Shown: positions 1 to 12,250 of the stretch, piece by piece
Numbering within the stretch: the stretch's first letter is position 1
How the letters are laid out: every line of letters begins with the position of its first letter
Assembly (NCBI GenBank): GCA_025890175.1
Contig: JANPYM010000015.1
Location: 434,112-498,111, forward strand
Direction of reading: 5' to 3'
From: Ciborinia camelliae
Taxonomy: Eukaryota; Ascomycota; Leotiomycetes; Helotiales; Sclerotiniaceae
DNA length: 64,000 nucleotides
Made by a program: the position numbers and the translations under genes
Notes under the pieces: generated by a model
Database searches by the model: none
Seen by the model: only the letters and a program-made list of their open reading frames with translations
Told to the model about the DNA's origin: nothing

Positions 1-33
1 AACATAGAACATAGAACATAGAACATAGAACAT
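1..33. repeat. 7-bp microsatellite at window edge
   Basis: The unit AACATAG is repeated about four and a half times without interruption. It does not match the usual fungal telomere unit (TTAGGG), so it is a simple repeat and not a chromosome end. Confidence 0.85.
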
Positions 34-1242
34 TGATTCCAAATTGATTTCAACTACCAGACTTTATGCATTTATTTATTTGATATCAACATCGACATAT
101 CTACTAGGTCCAAGGGTACTTCAATCAATGCATACATCCAATCCAAGACTCGGTCCCTTTTTCATTTGATATTGTGTTCTCTTGTGCCAGCCAGCTGTCA
201 CGTGATTGAAGGTTAGATATCATCAGATGAGGTGCGGGTATCTACGGAGTACTACAAGTCAGGGATTAGCTCTTTAAGGAAGGTCTGAACTCATAAGTCC
301 CTCGTGCTTGGCCGGATTTTTCCTCCTGCGGTTTTTCAATGCTTGCTGGAAATAAACGTTTCCCGCGTACCAAAGCAATCCATATCTGGCTCTCACCCAT
401 TCCAGACCTATAGTGTGTAATTATACAAAAGTACGCGCCTTCCACCAAGTCCTTACTGTGGCTATGCTGTGCCCCCCGCACCATTGGAGCACCAGAGATT
501 GGTCTGCGCGGCTGAATCTCTCGCCTCCTCGATGACACGCGTGACAGGTGCCAGAGGTGGACATCGACATGGGGAGCACAGTTCTAGATGCCTACTTAAT
601 GCAGTGTGTGTGCACATCCAGGCGAAATATCTCATCAGTTGACATCTGCTATCCTATTGCAATTTTCATCCAAATCATGATCATTTCATGCGAAGGGTCC
701 AGAAGAATGGTTGATAAAACTTTGATTCTATATTAACACTCACATGAGGTCAATAAATGGCCGGAAAGGTATACGTGACTCGATCCCCAACATTGTGAGA
801 TAGCCACCGAGAACTGGTCGTAGGTCTGTTTTGGTGACACTCTCCCAGGAAACCATGTTGATGGGGAAGTTGTAATGTATTCAAATAAGGCTTCATCCAA
901 AACATGGGGAAATTTGGATGATCAAATGCCAAACTCGACGGGGGTTGTTCTTGGAACACTTGTGAGGGCTTCGAAGAAGTGGGAAACCTTCTACCTAAGC
1001 GTGACAAATACGGCTCCGATATAGAATGGAATGGAGAGGAGGGTTAAAATGAAATGGGTAGACTTTTTGTTGTTCACCAAAATCCTGTTGCAAAACACAT
1101 AGCCATGCATGAGCCTGTTGGAAACCTATCAGATTCTTGAAGGTATTGCACATATTTATTTTGTACCATGCAACGCTAGAAGCCTCTGACCCTCATTGTA
1201 TCATATCCCGCAAAGAAACCCACACGAACCCCAGCCCAGAGC
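34..1242. other. Intergenic, no gene recognised
   Basis: Short open frames on both strands (for example minus 750-1007) show no recognisable domain, no convincing start or intron structure and no similarity to a family I know. The right end is the 3' flank of RPL21. No RNA gene or repeat is evident apart from the microsatellite at the left edge. Confidence 0.5.
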
Positions 1243-2017
1243 TTAGATAGTTGTCTCGTATGCAATTGGCACAATTGTCTCTGGTACGTTATCCTTCATC
1301 GAAATGGTTCTGGCTTCTCTTGGCATAGCTGGTTGTCTCTTCAAGTGAACGTGGGTACCGTCGGCCTTCGATTGCTTCTTCAACTCGGCGTTCTTCTTGA
1401 CTCTGAGGACGAACTCCTCTCTTGAGCGGGAGAGGGAAACGTGCTCAATTCGGAGGTTGACACGCTTCTCGATGTATCTGTGCTTGACCTTCTTGTAGAT
1501 GATGACACCAACGGCGCTCTTGGTAACGTTGTAGACGACACCAGTCTTTCCGTGGTAAACCTTGTGGGGCATACTGAGGATAAGTCAGTATCAAGCTCAT
1601 CCTCCGTAAATCGCAGCCCTATTTTCTTCTGTTGCCATTTCGATTCATCCTAGGAAGTGTATATGTAACTGGTGATTTTGACTAACCCCTTTTGAACGGC
1701 ACCGTTTGCCTTGATATCAACAATGTCACCGACCCTATGGATAAATTAGTACTTGGCTATAATTCGAAAATCGGCAGAAATGGAATTCTACATACTTGTA
1801 CTGGCGCAAGTAGGTCGACAACTTGATCATACCATGATCCTTGAAGTTTCTGCTGAATGCATACTGCGAGCGGGTTAGTTATTGCTCCATAACTTCAAAA
1901 CATCGTCGCCGCATCGAGTTCGAGGCCGTGGCCGTAGAAATCCTCTCCCAGGGCTACGATTGAAAAAAATCATCAACTCACCCGAGTACCGGCGCGGAGA
2001 CCTGCTGGGTGACCCAT
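1243..2017 (-). CDS. RPL21: 60S ribosomal protein L21 (eL21)
   Basis: Structural protein of the large ribosomal subunit in the cytosol. Four exons on the minus strand: 2017-1982, 1863-1796, 1734-1687 and 1573-1243. All junctions have GT/AG signals and together give 160 residues, the same length as yeast Rpl21. The N-terminus [16 protein letters not shown] and the later stretch [20 protein letters not shown] are typical of the family, as is the C-terminal [11 protein letters not shown]. The first exon is only 12 codons, as often in fungal ribosomal protein genes. The gene is head-to-head with RPS9, 267 bp apart, which suggests a shared promoter. The identification is secure; exon ends are inferred from frame and consensus. 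Confidence 0.95.
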
Positions 2018-2284
2018 TTTGTCGATGTAGGATGGGTATCTAAGGGGAGGTCGAAGTTATTCAGAATTTGTCGATATCTTTCGTCGACAAGTTGACGCTG
2101 GTATCGCCCATGGAACTTGCAACTTTTCTTCGCTTATTTTTGCGCCTTCCCAATTTGGTAGTAGCTCGGGTCAAATGCCCTAACTTGTGTCCGGGAACCT
2201 CGAAAAATAGCTGGAACAAAATTTACAACCAGCGATCAATAACTTCACGACAATCGACAAGAGTCGCTCGACGCATCAGCAAAA
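2018..2284. promoter_or_regulatory. Divergent RPL21/RPS9 promoter
   Basis: The 267 bp between the two start codons are the only upstream DNA available to both ribosomal protein genes. A shared bidirectional promoter would give balanced expression. No specific factor site can be assigned by eye. Confidence 0.6.
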
Positions 2285-3185
2285 ATGGCCCCGTACGTAT
2301 TCTATATCAATATCTATGTTCTGAGGCTTCAGATTTATTTCGAAGCATCTCGAATTTGTCTGGAGTGCTCTGGCCTGTTTTTGGATTTTTGGGGAATATT
2401 GACCAAATTGCAAAAAAGTCCATTCAGTTCATATGCTAATATTTGAACAGTCGTTCATACTCCAAGACCTACAAGGTCCCACGTCGTCCGTAAGTATTCC
2501 ATAAACGATTTCGCTGTAAAATTAATTTTATGCTGACAATGTCATAGTTTCGAGAGTGCTCGTTTGTAAGTGGGCCACTGTTCTAGAGCTTGCTCTGTTC
2601 ATGTCACTGATTATTCCTTAGGGACTCCGAATTGAAGATTGTCGGAGAGTATGGTCTCCGCAACAAGCGTGAGGTCTGGCGTGTCCAGTTGACTCTCTCC
2701 AAGATCCGTCGTGCTGCCCGGTACTTAAACAATCATTCAACTTACATACCTTCAATGTGCTAACGTATCTTAGTCAATTGCTCACTCTCGACGAGAAGGA
2801 CCCAAAGAGACTCTTCGAAGGTAACGCCCTCATTCGTCGTCTTGTCCGTGTTGGTGTCCTCGACGAATCCCGCATGAAGCTCGATTACGTTTTGGCCTTG
2901 AAGATCGAGGATTTCATGGAGCGTCGTCTTCAAACCTGTGTCTACAAGCTCGGTCTTGCCAAGTCTATTCACCACGCTCGTGTCCTGATCCGTCAAAGAC
3001 ACATCCGTGTTGGCAAGCAAATCGTCAACGTCCCATCCTTCGTTGTTCGTCTCGACTCCCAAAAGCACATCGACTTCGCCTTGAGCTCGCCATTCGGTGG
3101 TGGACGTCCAGGCCGTGTCCGCAGAAAGAAGGCAAAGGCTTCCGAGAAGAAGGACGACGATGCCGAGGATGAGGACGAAGAATAG
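2285..3185 (+). CDS. RPS9: 40S ribosomal protein S9 (uS4)
   Basis: Small-subunit ribosomal protein that binds 18S rRNA early in assembly and lines the mRNA entry channel. Five exons: 2285-2292, 2451-2489, 2548-2565, 2622-2720 and 2774-3185, giving 191 residues, normal for fungal S9. The first exon is only 8 nt (ATGGCCCC) and the third only 18 nt, but all join in frame to [20 protein letters not shown]. The S4 RNA-binding domain lies in the last exon around [20 protein letters not shown], followed by a basic then acidic tail ending in DEDEE. It shares a short divergent promoter region with RPL21. The shadow open frame on the opposite strand of exon 5 is not a gene. Confidence 0.96.
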
Positions 3186-4377
3186 AGGAACCATTTTGAT
3201 ACCAAAATCTTTCCTATCTACATCGTGAGAAATACTTTTTAGCAGGGGTTAGGGCCGGTTACAACATGTAAAGCAGACATTTGAGCGTCAAGCTATGCAA
3301 TAAAAGCCGCATTCCATGATGAATTAATGAGCACTGTTTTAATGATTGTTTTAGTTTCATAGTTTTGCAAATCCACTACTATTATAGGTGACTCGATTTA
3401 AACGATCAAATATTGACTTATCAAAAGCTCGAACTCTATCATTGACATTGAAACTAAGTCCATATATCGGACAAGTGAAGGAGGAAAGCAAAGGGGCGTG
3501 CTTGACGGCTTAACCGTAATTTTCAATGTCCGCATGGATTTGTATACTCGAAAGTCGATATCCCCAGGATTATCAAGTAGCCCTTGTCAATATCCGAATA
3601 TGCTTCGGATATTCCCCAGCTTGCTCTTGTTATTGCAAATTCTCCCTTAGCTTTGTTACCTAAGAGATCATTGCTTCTTACCTCGTTTTAGATTGCGGTT
3701 GTGGTTAAACTGATTCCAACCCTTTAAAAAAATTACAATCAGAATCGTAAGTTAGGTAGGTAAGGTTCGTACGCCGCAACCATGTTTGCATTAGCCAATC
3801 ATGATGACAAAATATTCAATGTTTAATATTGGAATTGAGGAATACAACTTCAATCCCTTTAGGTAGATACCTAGTAGGTAATTATTGTGCATCTGTGACA
3901 ACAAACGTTAAATACCTAGGTATCTAGATATATCTTCAAATGATGTTGATTTAATCGAGGGGTATTGGGCAACACCGCTCACTCGTCAGATTATGACTGA
4001 AACGAAGCAAAAAACCGACCCCATTTTACTACAATCAGTTCACGTAATCTATTACATAACGAGCTTTGAGAACGGCCGCTTGGGCCGACCAATAATAGTC
4101 CTCGCCTATAGCTCGTTCTTATTATTAGCTACATGGATCCCTTTACAACCTCTCTTTATTCCTACGCGCGCGTAGTGGGCTAGCGCGCGGCGTACGTCTA
4201 TATCAGTTCGCTTCCGCCTATATCCTTTTAGCTCTCAGGCTATTACAGAAGTTTTATACCTACTATTGCTGGTCACCTTGCTACCACATATGTGTATTCA
4301 TCATCCTGAGATGAACCGACAAATATCAATAATTTTCTTTATTTAAACTATATATTGATGTTTTTATTAATAATTTA
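3186..4377. other. Intergenic between convergent RPS9 and SLU7
   Basis: Holds the 3' flanks of two convergent genes. One exact copy of the palindrome TACCTAGGTA lies at 3913-3922. A GC-richer patch at about 4060-4215, with alternating CG runs (GCGCGCGTAG, CTAGCGCGCGGCG), looks foreign to its surroundings and may be a transposon relic, but no terminal repeats or coding capacity were found. Confidence 0.5.
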
Positions 4378-5748
4378 CTAAGCTAATTCTAGAAAAGCAT
4401 TCATTGGATCGTCGGCTGCTATACGTTTCTTCTTCCATATATCCATATCCTCCTCGGAAACCCCTAAATGCATCTCTTCCGCCGTACGCTTCTTCGCTTG
4501 TTGTTTAGGCACATTAGAAATGGCCTCGATGGGCTTTCCTACTTCCTCAATCAAAATACCGCCTGTTCTAGCACGTTCGGCATCCTCTAAAGCCATTTTT
4601 CCTGCCTCACCAACACAATAACTGTTTTTAACCAATGAATGGCAACAAGAATAGCCCCATTTAAAATGGGACCACCAGCTTCCCCATACAGCGGTATGGT
4701 TATTGATAAAAACGTCTTCGGGATACTTTGTCTTGATCTTCGGTGCTCCTTTGATTCCACCCATTTTATCGTATTCCACGAATTCTTCGGACCCAGTGAT
4801 GGCTGCATCCTTGCGTTTTGCAGACATAGGCTTGCTGTCCCCACCATATTTCTCCAAAAGCATTTTCTTGTGTGCCTGTCGTTTGGCTTCGGCCTCCTCC
4901 TTCTCCATTCTTCTGTAGTACTCGCCAGAAGTAGGGTTTGCTTGTAAATGTAGTTTTGTATCACCTGCTTTCTCTTGAGACTCCCAGGCGTACTTTTGTG
5001 CCTTTTCAAATTCAGCAGCATCCCCAGAAGCTTTCAGGAATCCTTCTTCCGCGACCAGTGCGGCAGCCGTATCAGCAGTCGCTCCACTGTCCACCATAGA
5101 TCTAGTTTTGGGATCGTATTTTGCCGAATCCAGGTCCAGGTTCAAAAGGTATTTCGCAGTGTCCTCACGAATTCTCAACTGCCTCGTCGATGTACTTTGA
5201 TGTCTGCCCATATCCGATTCCTCTGCGTATTTTGCGCCATCATCATCACCGTCCTCACCAGCCTCTTCTCCATCCTTGTTATCACCATTCTGTACTTGTT
5301 TCTTCAGCTCTTCTAACTGCGCATACTCATCTGTGACGGCCTTGTACTCTTTCGCATCGTATCCATTCCATCGGTCCCTCTTCGCATCCCATCCCAGATC
5401 AACGTCCTGTATAACTTCATCTGCCTGTATATCCTTCCCAGTCCATTTGGCGCCTTTCGCTCTAGGTCTATTTAAGCAGTCTCTAGCCTTGTGTGTCATT
5501 GCCCCGCAATTTTCGCATGCGCCTTTTCGGAATTTGGTGGCTGCAGGGCCCAACTTCTTACCACGGTCATACCATTTTGATTGGTCGGATTGGGCTTTTT
5601 GGAGACGTTGATGCTCGAGGTAATCGGTATTATCATCATCGTCGATATAAAAGGGTTTCTTTGCAATGAAAGCGGGTATATACTCGTTCTGATCCTTGTT
5701 TGCTGCAGATTGCTCTGGTTTTCGAGGCTGTGTACCTGCGGGAGGCAT
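4378..5748 (-). CDS. SLU7: Pre-mRNA splicing factor SLU7
   Basis: Second-step splicing factor that joins the spliceosome for 3' splice-site choice in the nucleus. Single exon, 456 residues from the start chosen at 5748 ([15 protein letters not shown]). An in-frame upstream ATG at 5868 would add 40 unlikely residues and is probably leader. A CCHC zinc knuckle is seen at C78, C81, H86 and C91 ([14 protein letters not shown]), followed by the conserved [12 protein letters not shown] block, an acidic linker and the C-terminal Slu7 domain with a basic KKKR stretch. The gene diverges from REV3. Length, motif order and spacing fit fungal Slu7 well. Confidence 0.93.
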   Translation of the reverse strand: MPPAGTQPRKPEQSAANKDQNEYIPAFIAKKPFYIDDDDNTDYLEHQRLQKAQSDQSKWYDRGKKLGPAATKFRKGACENCGAMTHKARDCLNRPRAKGAKWTGKDIQADEVIQDVDLGWDAKRDRWNGYDAKEYKAVTDEYAQLEELKKQVQNGDNKDGEEAGEDGDDDGAKYAEESDMGRHQSTSTRQLRIREDTAKYLLNLDLDSAKYDPKTRSMVDSGATADTAAALVAEEGFLKASGDAAEFEKAQKYAWESQEKAGDTKLHLQANPTSGEYYRRMEKEEAEAKRQAHKKMLLEKYGGDSKPMSAKRKDAAITGSEEFVEYDKMGGIKGAPKIKTKYPEDVFINNHTAVWGSWWSHFKWGYSCCHSLVKNSYCVGEAGKMALEDAERARTGGILIEEVGKPIEAISNVPKQQAKKRTAEEMHLGVSEEDMDIWKKKRIAADDPMNAFLELA

Positions 5749-6152
5749 TTTAAAGATTCGTAACTTCCAACTTCTAGAAGATGGGCGTTGAAAGTATATG
5801 ATAGAAAACGAGATTTCCCAGTGTGATTGTTTTATCAGGAATCTGATTGTACCTGTTCTTGATGTCAAAATTTGTGGGTCTGAGAGCGGATGAGATGGGA
5901 TTGATAATAAATTAATAAATAGCTGTGGTTATATGATTGGTCAGCTATCTGGATGAAGCTTTCCCGTGACCTGGCGTTCTCGTTCGCGTTCGCGCCACTC
6001 CAGTACGGACGGTCTGAGAAAGGGATGAAATGAAATGAAAATGAAGAACAGAAACGGCAATTCCTCGAAGATAGCATGAGAAATTCGACGTAATGAAAAC
6101 TGACAATTTTGACTGTCACTGGGTGCTTCCATCCTAACACTTTCAATTTGTC
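5749..6152. promoter_or_regulatory. Divergent SLU7/REV3 upstream region
   Basis: The 404 bp between the SLU7 and REV3 start codons must hold both 5' leaders and promoters. Open frames here (minus 5865-6242) have no recognisable product. No specific factor sites are assigned. Confidence 0.5.
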
Positions 6153-9100
6153 ATGGACCTCTTTCGAGTACGTCTCAATTGCATCGATCATTATCAAGCT
6201 ACACCCACTCAGCTTGATTCCCAATTGAAAAGAAATATACAATCTTCAGAACTTCATAAAGAGCCAAAAGTGCCTGTCATTAGGATTTTTGGCTCAACGG
6301 AAACTGGCCAGAAGGTCTGCGCGCATATCCATGGAGCATTTCCTTATTTGTATATCGAATATGAAGGTGCCCTCCATCCTGACGAAGGTTTTGTCTTTGC
6401 TGATTTTTATTCTGATTCTGATGACTAACAAACTTGTAGTTGGTAGCTATATACATCGACTTCATCTATCAATTGACTATGCCCTTGCTGTAAGCTACCG
6501 ACGCAATGCCTATGATGGAACTGCCAAATTCGTCGCACGCATCACCTTGGTGAAAGCAGTTCCGTTCTATGGCTTTCACGTTGGATATCGCTTCTATCTT
6601 AAGATTTACATGTTGAATCCTATGGTAATGACGCGTCTTGCGGACCTCTTACGGCAGGGTACCATTATGAAGCGAATCTTCCAGCCATATGAAGCACATC
6701 TCCAATTTCTTCTTCAGTGGATGGTTGACTATAATTTATATGGATGTGGATATATTGATTCTAGTAAGGCCACATTTCGAAGTCCGGTGCCTCTATATGA
6801 GACAATTTCCTCGTCAATGCATCTTTGGCATAACCGCTCAATACCCGATCAATTCATCACGAATGACACGTTCCTACCCAGGGTCAGCCATTGTTCCTTG
6901 GAAGTTGACATTTGTGTCCAAGACATCCTTAATAGGCGGGATATAAAGCCACGTCCTCTTCACCATGATTTCGCTCAGAATCTTGGTCCCTTGGCCCCCG
7001 ACGAAAAGTTAGTTCAAAGTATGGCAAGCCTCTGGAAAGATGAAACCCGTCGCCGAAAATCCCAAATTCCAAATGCACCGGCTGGTAGCAGCCCATTTCC
7101 AGCCGAGGTGATGTTTTCAATGTCAGCAGACCCTCGATACTCCCAGGCTGGTGGATGGATGCATGAAAGTGAGTATAGAGAAATGGTCAATACCTTGATT
7201 CAAGAGGAACGGAACAGAGGCGACAATTCAAGACCGTCTTTCAATACGTTTATCAAACCAAAGCCCTTTGAGTTTGCGGTCAAGACTAGCCTTGAGTCTG
7301 TAGAAGACTTGTATCCGGATAATCTTCGCATCGCATTTGAATCAGTGCATGACTGCCAGAGGCACCATCCTTTGCACGATAGCCATGAAGAAAGAGAGGT
7401 TGATGAAAATAGTATCGTTGAACTTGCAATAGATCAAGATATCACCGATGACATTTATGATTCTGATGAGGATGTAATGAGAGAGATTGAGCTTTCCCAA
7501 AAGCACAAAGGGGATCGCCTTGAGGAAAAAGTATTAGAGCCTCAAACTACTGCAACATCTAATGACGAGCCTTGTAATAGCCCCAGTTTGTCAGTCGAGT
7601 TGCAAAAAGCTCGAACTGAAGAAGGCGAAGATAATCTGAAATTAATAGACTCTCTGGGAGTCGTCGCCACGGCAAATGATTTATCCTTCGTCTCCGCACA
7701 AATTAGTCACTTGGCCGGTCAAATTGATGATGGCTACAATAATCATCACCATAGTATGGGTCAAGTTCCCAGCTACACCGATGCCGGATTCTTCAAGAGG
7801 TCACAGTCACAACAAGAACGCCCAGATTTGAAACGGCGGAAGATAAACATGATGACTATGGTTAAAGATCTCGATTCTGCCCAACACAAAGCGGAGCAAG
7901 TTGCTGACACGGCTCGGCCTCCATTACAATCGTCTCCACCACCTATGGGATTAAAACCCGATTGCACTGAGCAGCGAAGCAATCTGGAGCTTGGGGCGTC
8001 TAGTACTAAGTTTTCCTCTCAAGACTCGCTCAATTTTCGTGTGACAAAAGATCCGCACGATCCCGGCACAATCGTGAGACTCAGCCAGTGCTCTGGAGAC
8101 ATAGACACACCTACAACAACGAAGCATGTTTCTTTTCTTGCTGTGCCAACATCTCCTGCAAACAATTTCGATAAGGCGATAGACATGTCAAACTTCACAC
8201 CGATGCCAAGTCCTACACAAAATTTGGGTTCCTTTAATCAGGATGAACTTTTCAGGAAAATCAAAGACAAGTTTGGAAGCTGCATCAAGTCATTAGTACT
8301 AGCACAACACCAACCTCCTCCATCAGCCTATTTTCTTTCTTCGAAGATGTCGAACTTCAATTTGCCTCCCATTCTTCATCAAGATGCTTTTTATGGCAAC
8401 GAAGAAGATGTTTCTGAGCGTGTCAGGGTGTGGGCGGGTAGGGAATTCAAAATTGGAAGCACCAGTGTATCATTTCTTCCCAATTTTGACCCATCTGCAA
8501 CCTCAGATGAAACATTTGGGTTCAGACCTGTTGTTCTTCCAGACAGAGGCAAAGACGAAGAAATTCATCATGATCGGCGTCGCGGGTGTAGCCTTCGAGT
8601 TTGGGCTTTTGCAGAAACACCGCCGAGTTACGCGGAAGTGCATGATTGGGTTCGTAATGAGAAGGTACAGATAGAAAATAAATCTGGAAAGCCAAAGAGG
8701 GGCGCGACTTCCAAGTCAGCTAACAACTTTCGAAAGGAGGCAAAGCTTTCTCAAATCGACGGCCCAACTCAAAATAATAAGCATGGTTTCAAGTATACAC
8801 AAAATAAAAAGACTGTTAATATCCAACAAGAGGCTCAATACATGAGCGTCATGAGTCTAGAGGTACATATAAACACAAGAGGTGGTTTTGTTCCTAATCC
8901 CGAAGAGGATGAGATTCAATGTATTTTCTTCTGCCTTCAGGCAGGCGAGGATGGCACTGATAATGACACAACACAGTTAGGCATCGTGGTTCTGTCCGCT
9001 GAAGATAACGATATCTCTGAGAGAATCTCAAATCAAGTCTCGTTCGAAGTGCACGTAGAATCTTCTGAACTTGATCTACTTGTCCGTATGGTAGAGATTG

Positions 9101-11388
9101 TCCGCGAGCATGATCCAGACATCCTTACTGGTTTTGAGGTTCATGGTGGATCTTGGGGATATTTGATTGAACGGGCAAGAACGAAATATGACTACGACCT
9201 TTGTGATGAGTTCTCCCGTATAAAAAATCAATCCCACGGTCGTTTTGGCAAGGATAATGATAAATGGGGATTTAACAATACCTCTATAATTCGTGTAACG
9301 GGTCGACACATGATAAACATTTGGAGAGCCATGCGAGCCGAGCTCAATCTCCTTCAATATACTTTAGAGAACGTGGCTTTCCATCTGCTGCACCGGCGGA
9401 TCCCTCACTATACATGGGCCGATCTGAGAACCTGGTATACTAATGGATCGGCTCGAGATCTGTCGAAAGTACTCGCGCACTATGTGTCCCGTGTACAACT
9501 CGATCTAGAAATTCTTGAGCAGAACGAATTGATCCCACGTACAAGCGAACAAGCACGCCTTTTGGGTGTTGATTTCTTCTCGGTTTTCTCTCGTGGTTCG
9601 CAATTCAAGGTAGAGTCTCTGATGTTCCGCATTGCAAAACCAGAGGACTTCATCTTGATATCTCCCAGTCGAAAACAAGTGGGGGGTCAAAATGCTTTAG
9701 AGTGTCTCCCCCTTGTCATGGAGCCTCAAAGTGCATTTTATAGTAGTCCATTGCTTGTTCTTGATTTTCAAAGTTTGTACCCTAGTATTATGATCGCCTA
9801 CAATTATTGCTACTCGACGTACCTTGGACGAGTCGTGAACTGGCGAGGCACCAATAAGATGGGTTTCACAGAATACACACGAGAGCAGAAGCTGTTAGAG
9901 TTGCTCAAAGGTCACATTAACATTTCTCCCAATGGAATTATGTATGCAAAACCAGACATCCGAAAGTCTCTCTTAGCCAAAATGTTAGGGGAAATCCTTG
10001 AGACACGAGTTATGGTGAAGAGTGGGATGAAGCTTGACAAGGATGACAAAGCTCTACAACGACTATTGAATAACAGGCAGCTTGCCTTGAAGCTCATCGC
10101 CAATGTTACGTACGGATATACATCTGCCTCCTTCTCTGGTCGCATGCCTTGCTCAGAGATTGCGGATAGCATTGTACAAACCGGTCGAGAGACACTGGAA
10201 AAGGCCATAGCACTGATACACTCGGTCAAACGTTGGGGTGCAGAAGTAGTGTATGGAGATACTGACAGCTTATTTGTTTACCTCAAGGGGCGCAGTAAAG
10301 ACGAGGCATTTGACATTGGGAACGAGATTGCAAAAACAGTCACTAATATGAATCCACGTCCTATCAAGCTCAAGTTTGAAAAGGTATATCTTCCCTGCGT
10401 GCTTCTAGCTAAGAAGCGATACGTAGGCTTCAAATATGAAAGTAAGTCACAAGCCGAACCAGAATTCGATGCGAAAGGTATTGAAACGGTACGACGCGAT
10501 GGTACGCCTGCTGAGCAAAAGATCGAAGAAAGAGCTCTTAAGATACTCTTTCGCACAGCGGATCTAAGCCAAGTAAAATCCTATTTTCAAGAGCAATGTG
10601 AGAAGATCATGAAAGGTTCTGTATCTATCCAAGACTTTTGCTTTGCAAGAGAAGTCAAGCTTGGAACATATAGTGATAAAGGCCCACCACCCCCCGGAGC
10701 TCTTATTAGCACCAAAAAAATGCTGGAAGATACCCGAGCAGAGCCACAGTATGGAGAGCGAGTTCCATATGTGGTCATCACAGGCGCTCCAGGAGCTCGG
10801 TTGATTGACCGCTGTGTGGCCCCCGAAGAACTTCTTAACAGCGATCACAGCGAGTTAGATGCTGAATATTACATATCCAAAAATTTAATCCCTCCCTTGG
10901 AACGAATCTTCAACCTCATGGGTGCCAATGTCAGAAATTGGTACGATGAAATGCCTAAAGTTCAGCGCGTTCGCCGAATTGAGATGAGCTTTGAACAGCG
11001 ACAGCTAAAGGATTTTGGAATCAACAAGAAAACTCTCGAGTCATACATGAAATCATCTTCATGTCTCGTGTGTAGAGACAAACTTGAGGCTGAGGGATGC
11101 CTCTGTTCTCAGTGTCTCTCAAATGCCCCTGGATCGATGCTTTCTTTGCAGACCAGGCTCAATGTTGAGGAAAGGAAGTTTCTGGACATACAGAGTATTT
11201 GCCAGAACTGTTCTGGCCTATCTCCACTAGAGGAAGTCAAATGTGATAGTAAGGATTGCCCTGTATTCTATACAAGAACGAGGCAGGGGGCGCGGCTAAA
11301 GACGGAAAGAACCTTTATTGTACCAGCTATGCAGGCTTTATCGGCAACTGATGAAGTGGAGGTGGATTTCACAGATCTGGAGTGGTAA
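6153..11388 (+). CDS. REV3: DNA polymerase zeta catalytic subunit REV3
   Basis: B-family translesion DNA polymerase for mutagenic bypass of lesions in the nucleus; partner of Rev7. Two exons, 6153-6387 and 6440-11388, predict 1727 residues. The intron (GTTTTG...TTGTAG) restores the conserved stretch DEVGSYIHRLHLSIDYALA. An exonuclease-like domain precedes the polymerase core: motif A DFQSLYPSIM starts at D1187, motif B KLIANVTYGYTSASFSG follows, and motif C YGDTDS spans about 1350-1355. Two C-terminal cysteine clusters are seen, starting at C1620 (CLVCRDKLEAEGCLCSQC) and C1666 (CQNC...CDSKDC); the second would hold the 4Fe-4S centre that contacts Pol31/Pol32. A long low-conservation insert separates the N-terminal domain from the core, as usual for Rev3. 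All catalytic aspartates are present. Confidence 0.96.
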
Positions 11389-12250
11389 TTGACAATTACT
11401 TACAATACAAAAGCTCTTCGGAATTTCACATGCATGAAGAAACTTATGAAGGATCAGATTTCGGTGTTCTAAGGATGTTTTGCTTGATTTGCCCCCTTTC
11501 TTGCAGTTGGATATACACGGAAGGCATTATGTCCACAATGGGAATAAGTAACACAAGGTAGCATAATAAAAGTAATTATAATCAAACTTCATACATAGTG
11601 TGATGTCAAAATGTGATGTCAAAATGTGATCAAATGGTACCCAGGTAGTAGTTATAAAACCAATAATCGATGTGCAGAACTAACACTGACTACCTAGTCA
11701 TGAAACCAGTACAATATGCGATCGCATATCTTTGCCATTAATATATATACATATATAAATACCTAGGTAGGGAGGTTATAAAGGTACCTAGGTATTTGTA
11801 TTGTTCCCCGGTGAGCTTTTCAGGTTTTATATATTATAGGTGTGTATTGATTCAACTAAAGGCTTTTTTTATCCAACCTTAATTTTCCCCTCCTACGACC
11901 TGCAACAAACATTAACTTATTACCCTTTCCTACCTACCTTGTAATGTAAGAGTAAGGTATACATTTGCTCTTGAACACACCAGATTCAACAGATTAAAAT
12001 ACATGAAGCAACAATCTTTATTAAAAGATTGTAACTTTTAATTATTTCATTTTGCATAAAATTCAGCCTCTTATAACTCTAAGAAGGCGACCTCCAAGGA
12101 TTGCTCGTCGCCACATGTTCTAGAAACCTTCTTAAACATCAACTTCCAAATGTTGTTTTGTCCTGCTCTTTTCAACAATTTACTTCTGGATTTCATGGGG
12201 ATGGTCCGTTGATTGAAGCTTCCGTCTCTGCACTCAAAGGCAGTATCATA
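11389..12250. other. Intergenic REV3 to NVJ2-like gene
   Basis: A+T-rich spacer. Two exact copies of the palindrome TACCTAGGTA lie at 11760-11769 and 11785-11794, next to an ATATAT tract. The region just before the next gene should hold its promoter. No gene is seen. Confidence 0.55.

Noticed and set aside
1..33. Possible telomere at the left edge
   Set aside because: Unit is AACATAG, not TTAGGG, and only about 4.5 copies.
266..1007. Open frames at 266-538, 548-736 and 750-1007
   Set aside because: Short, no known domain, no splice support and no similarity to a family; chance frames are expected at this density.
2760..3194. 144-codon minus frame opposite RPS9 exon 5
   Set aside because: Exact shadow of a highly conserved ribosomal protein exon with strong codon bias.
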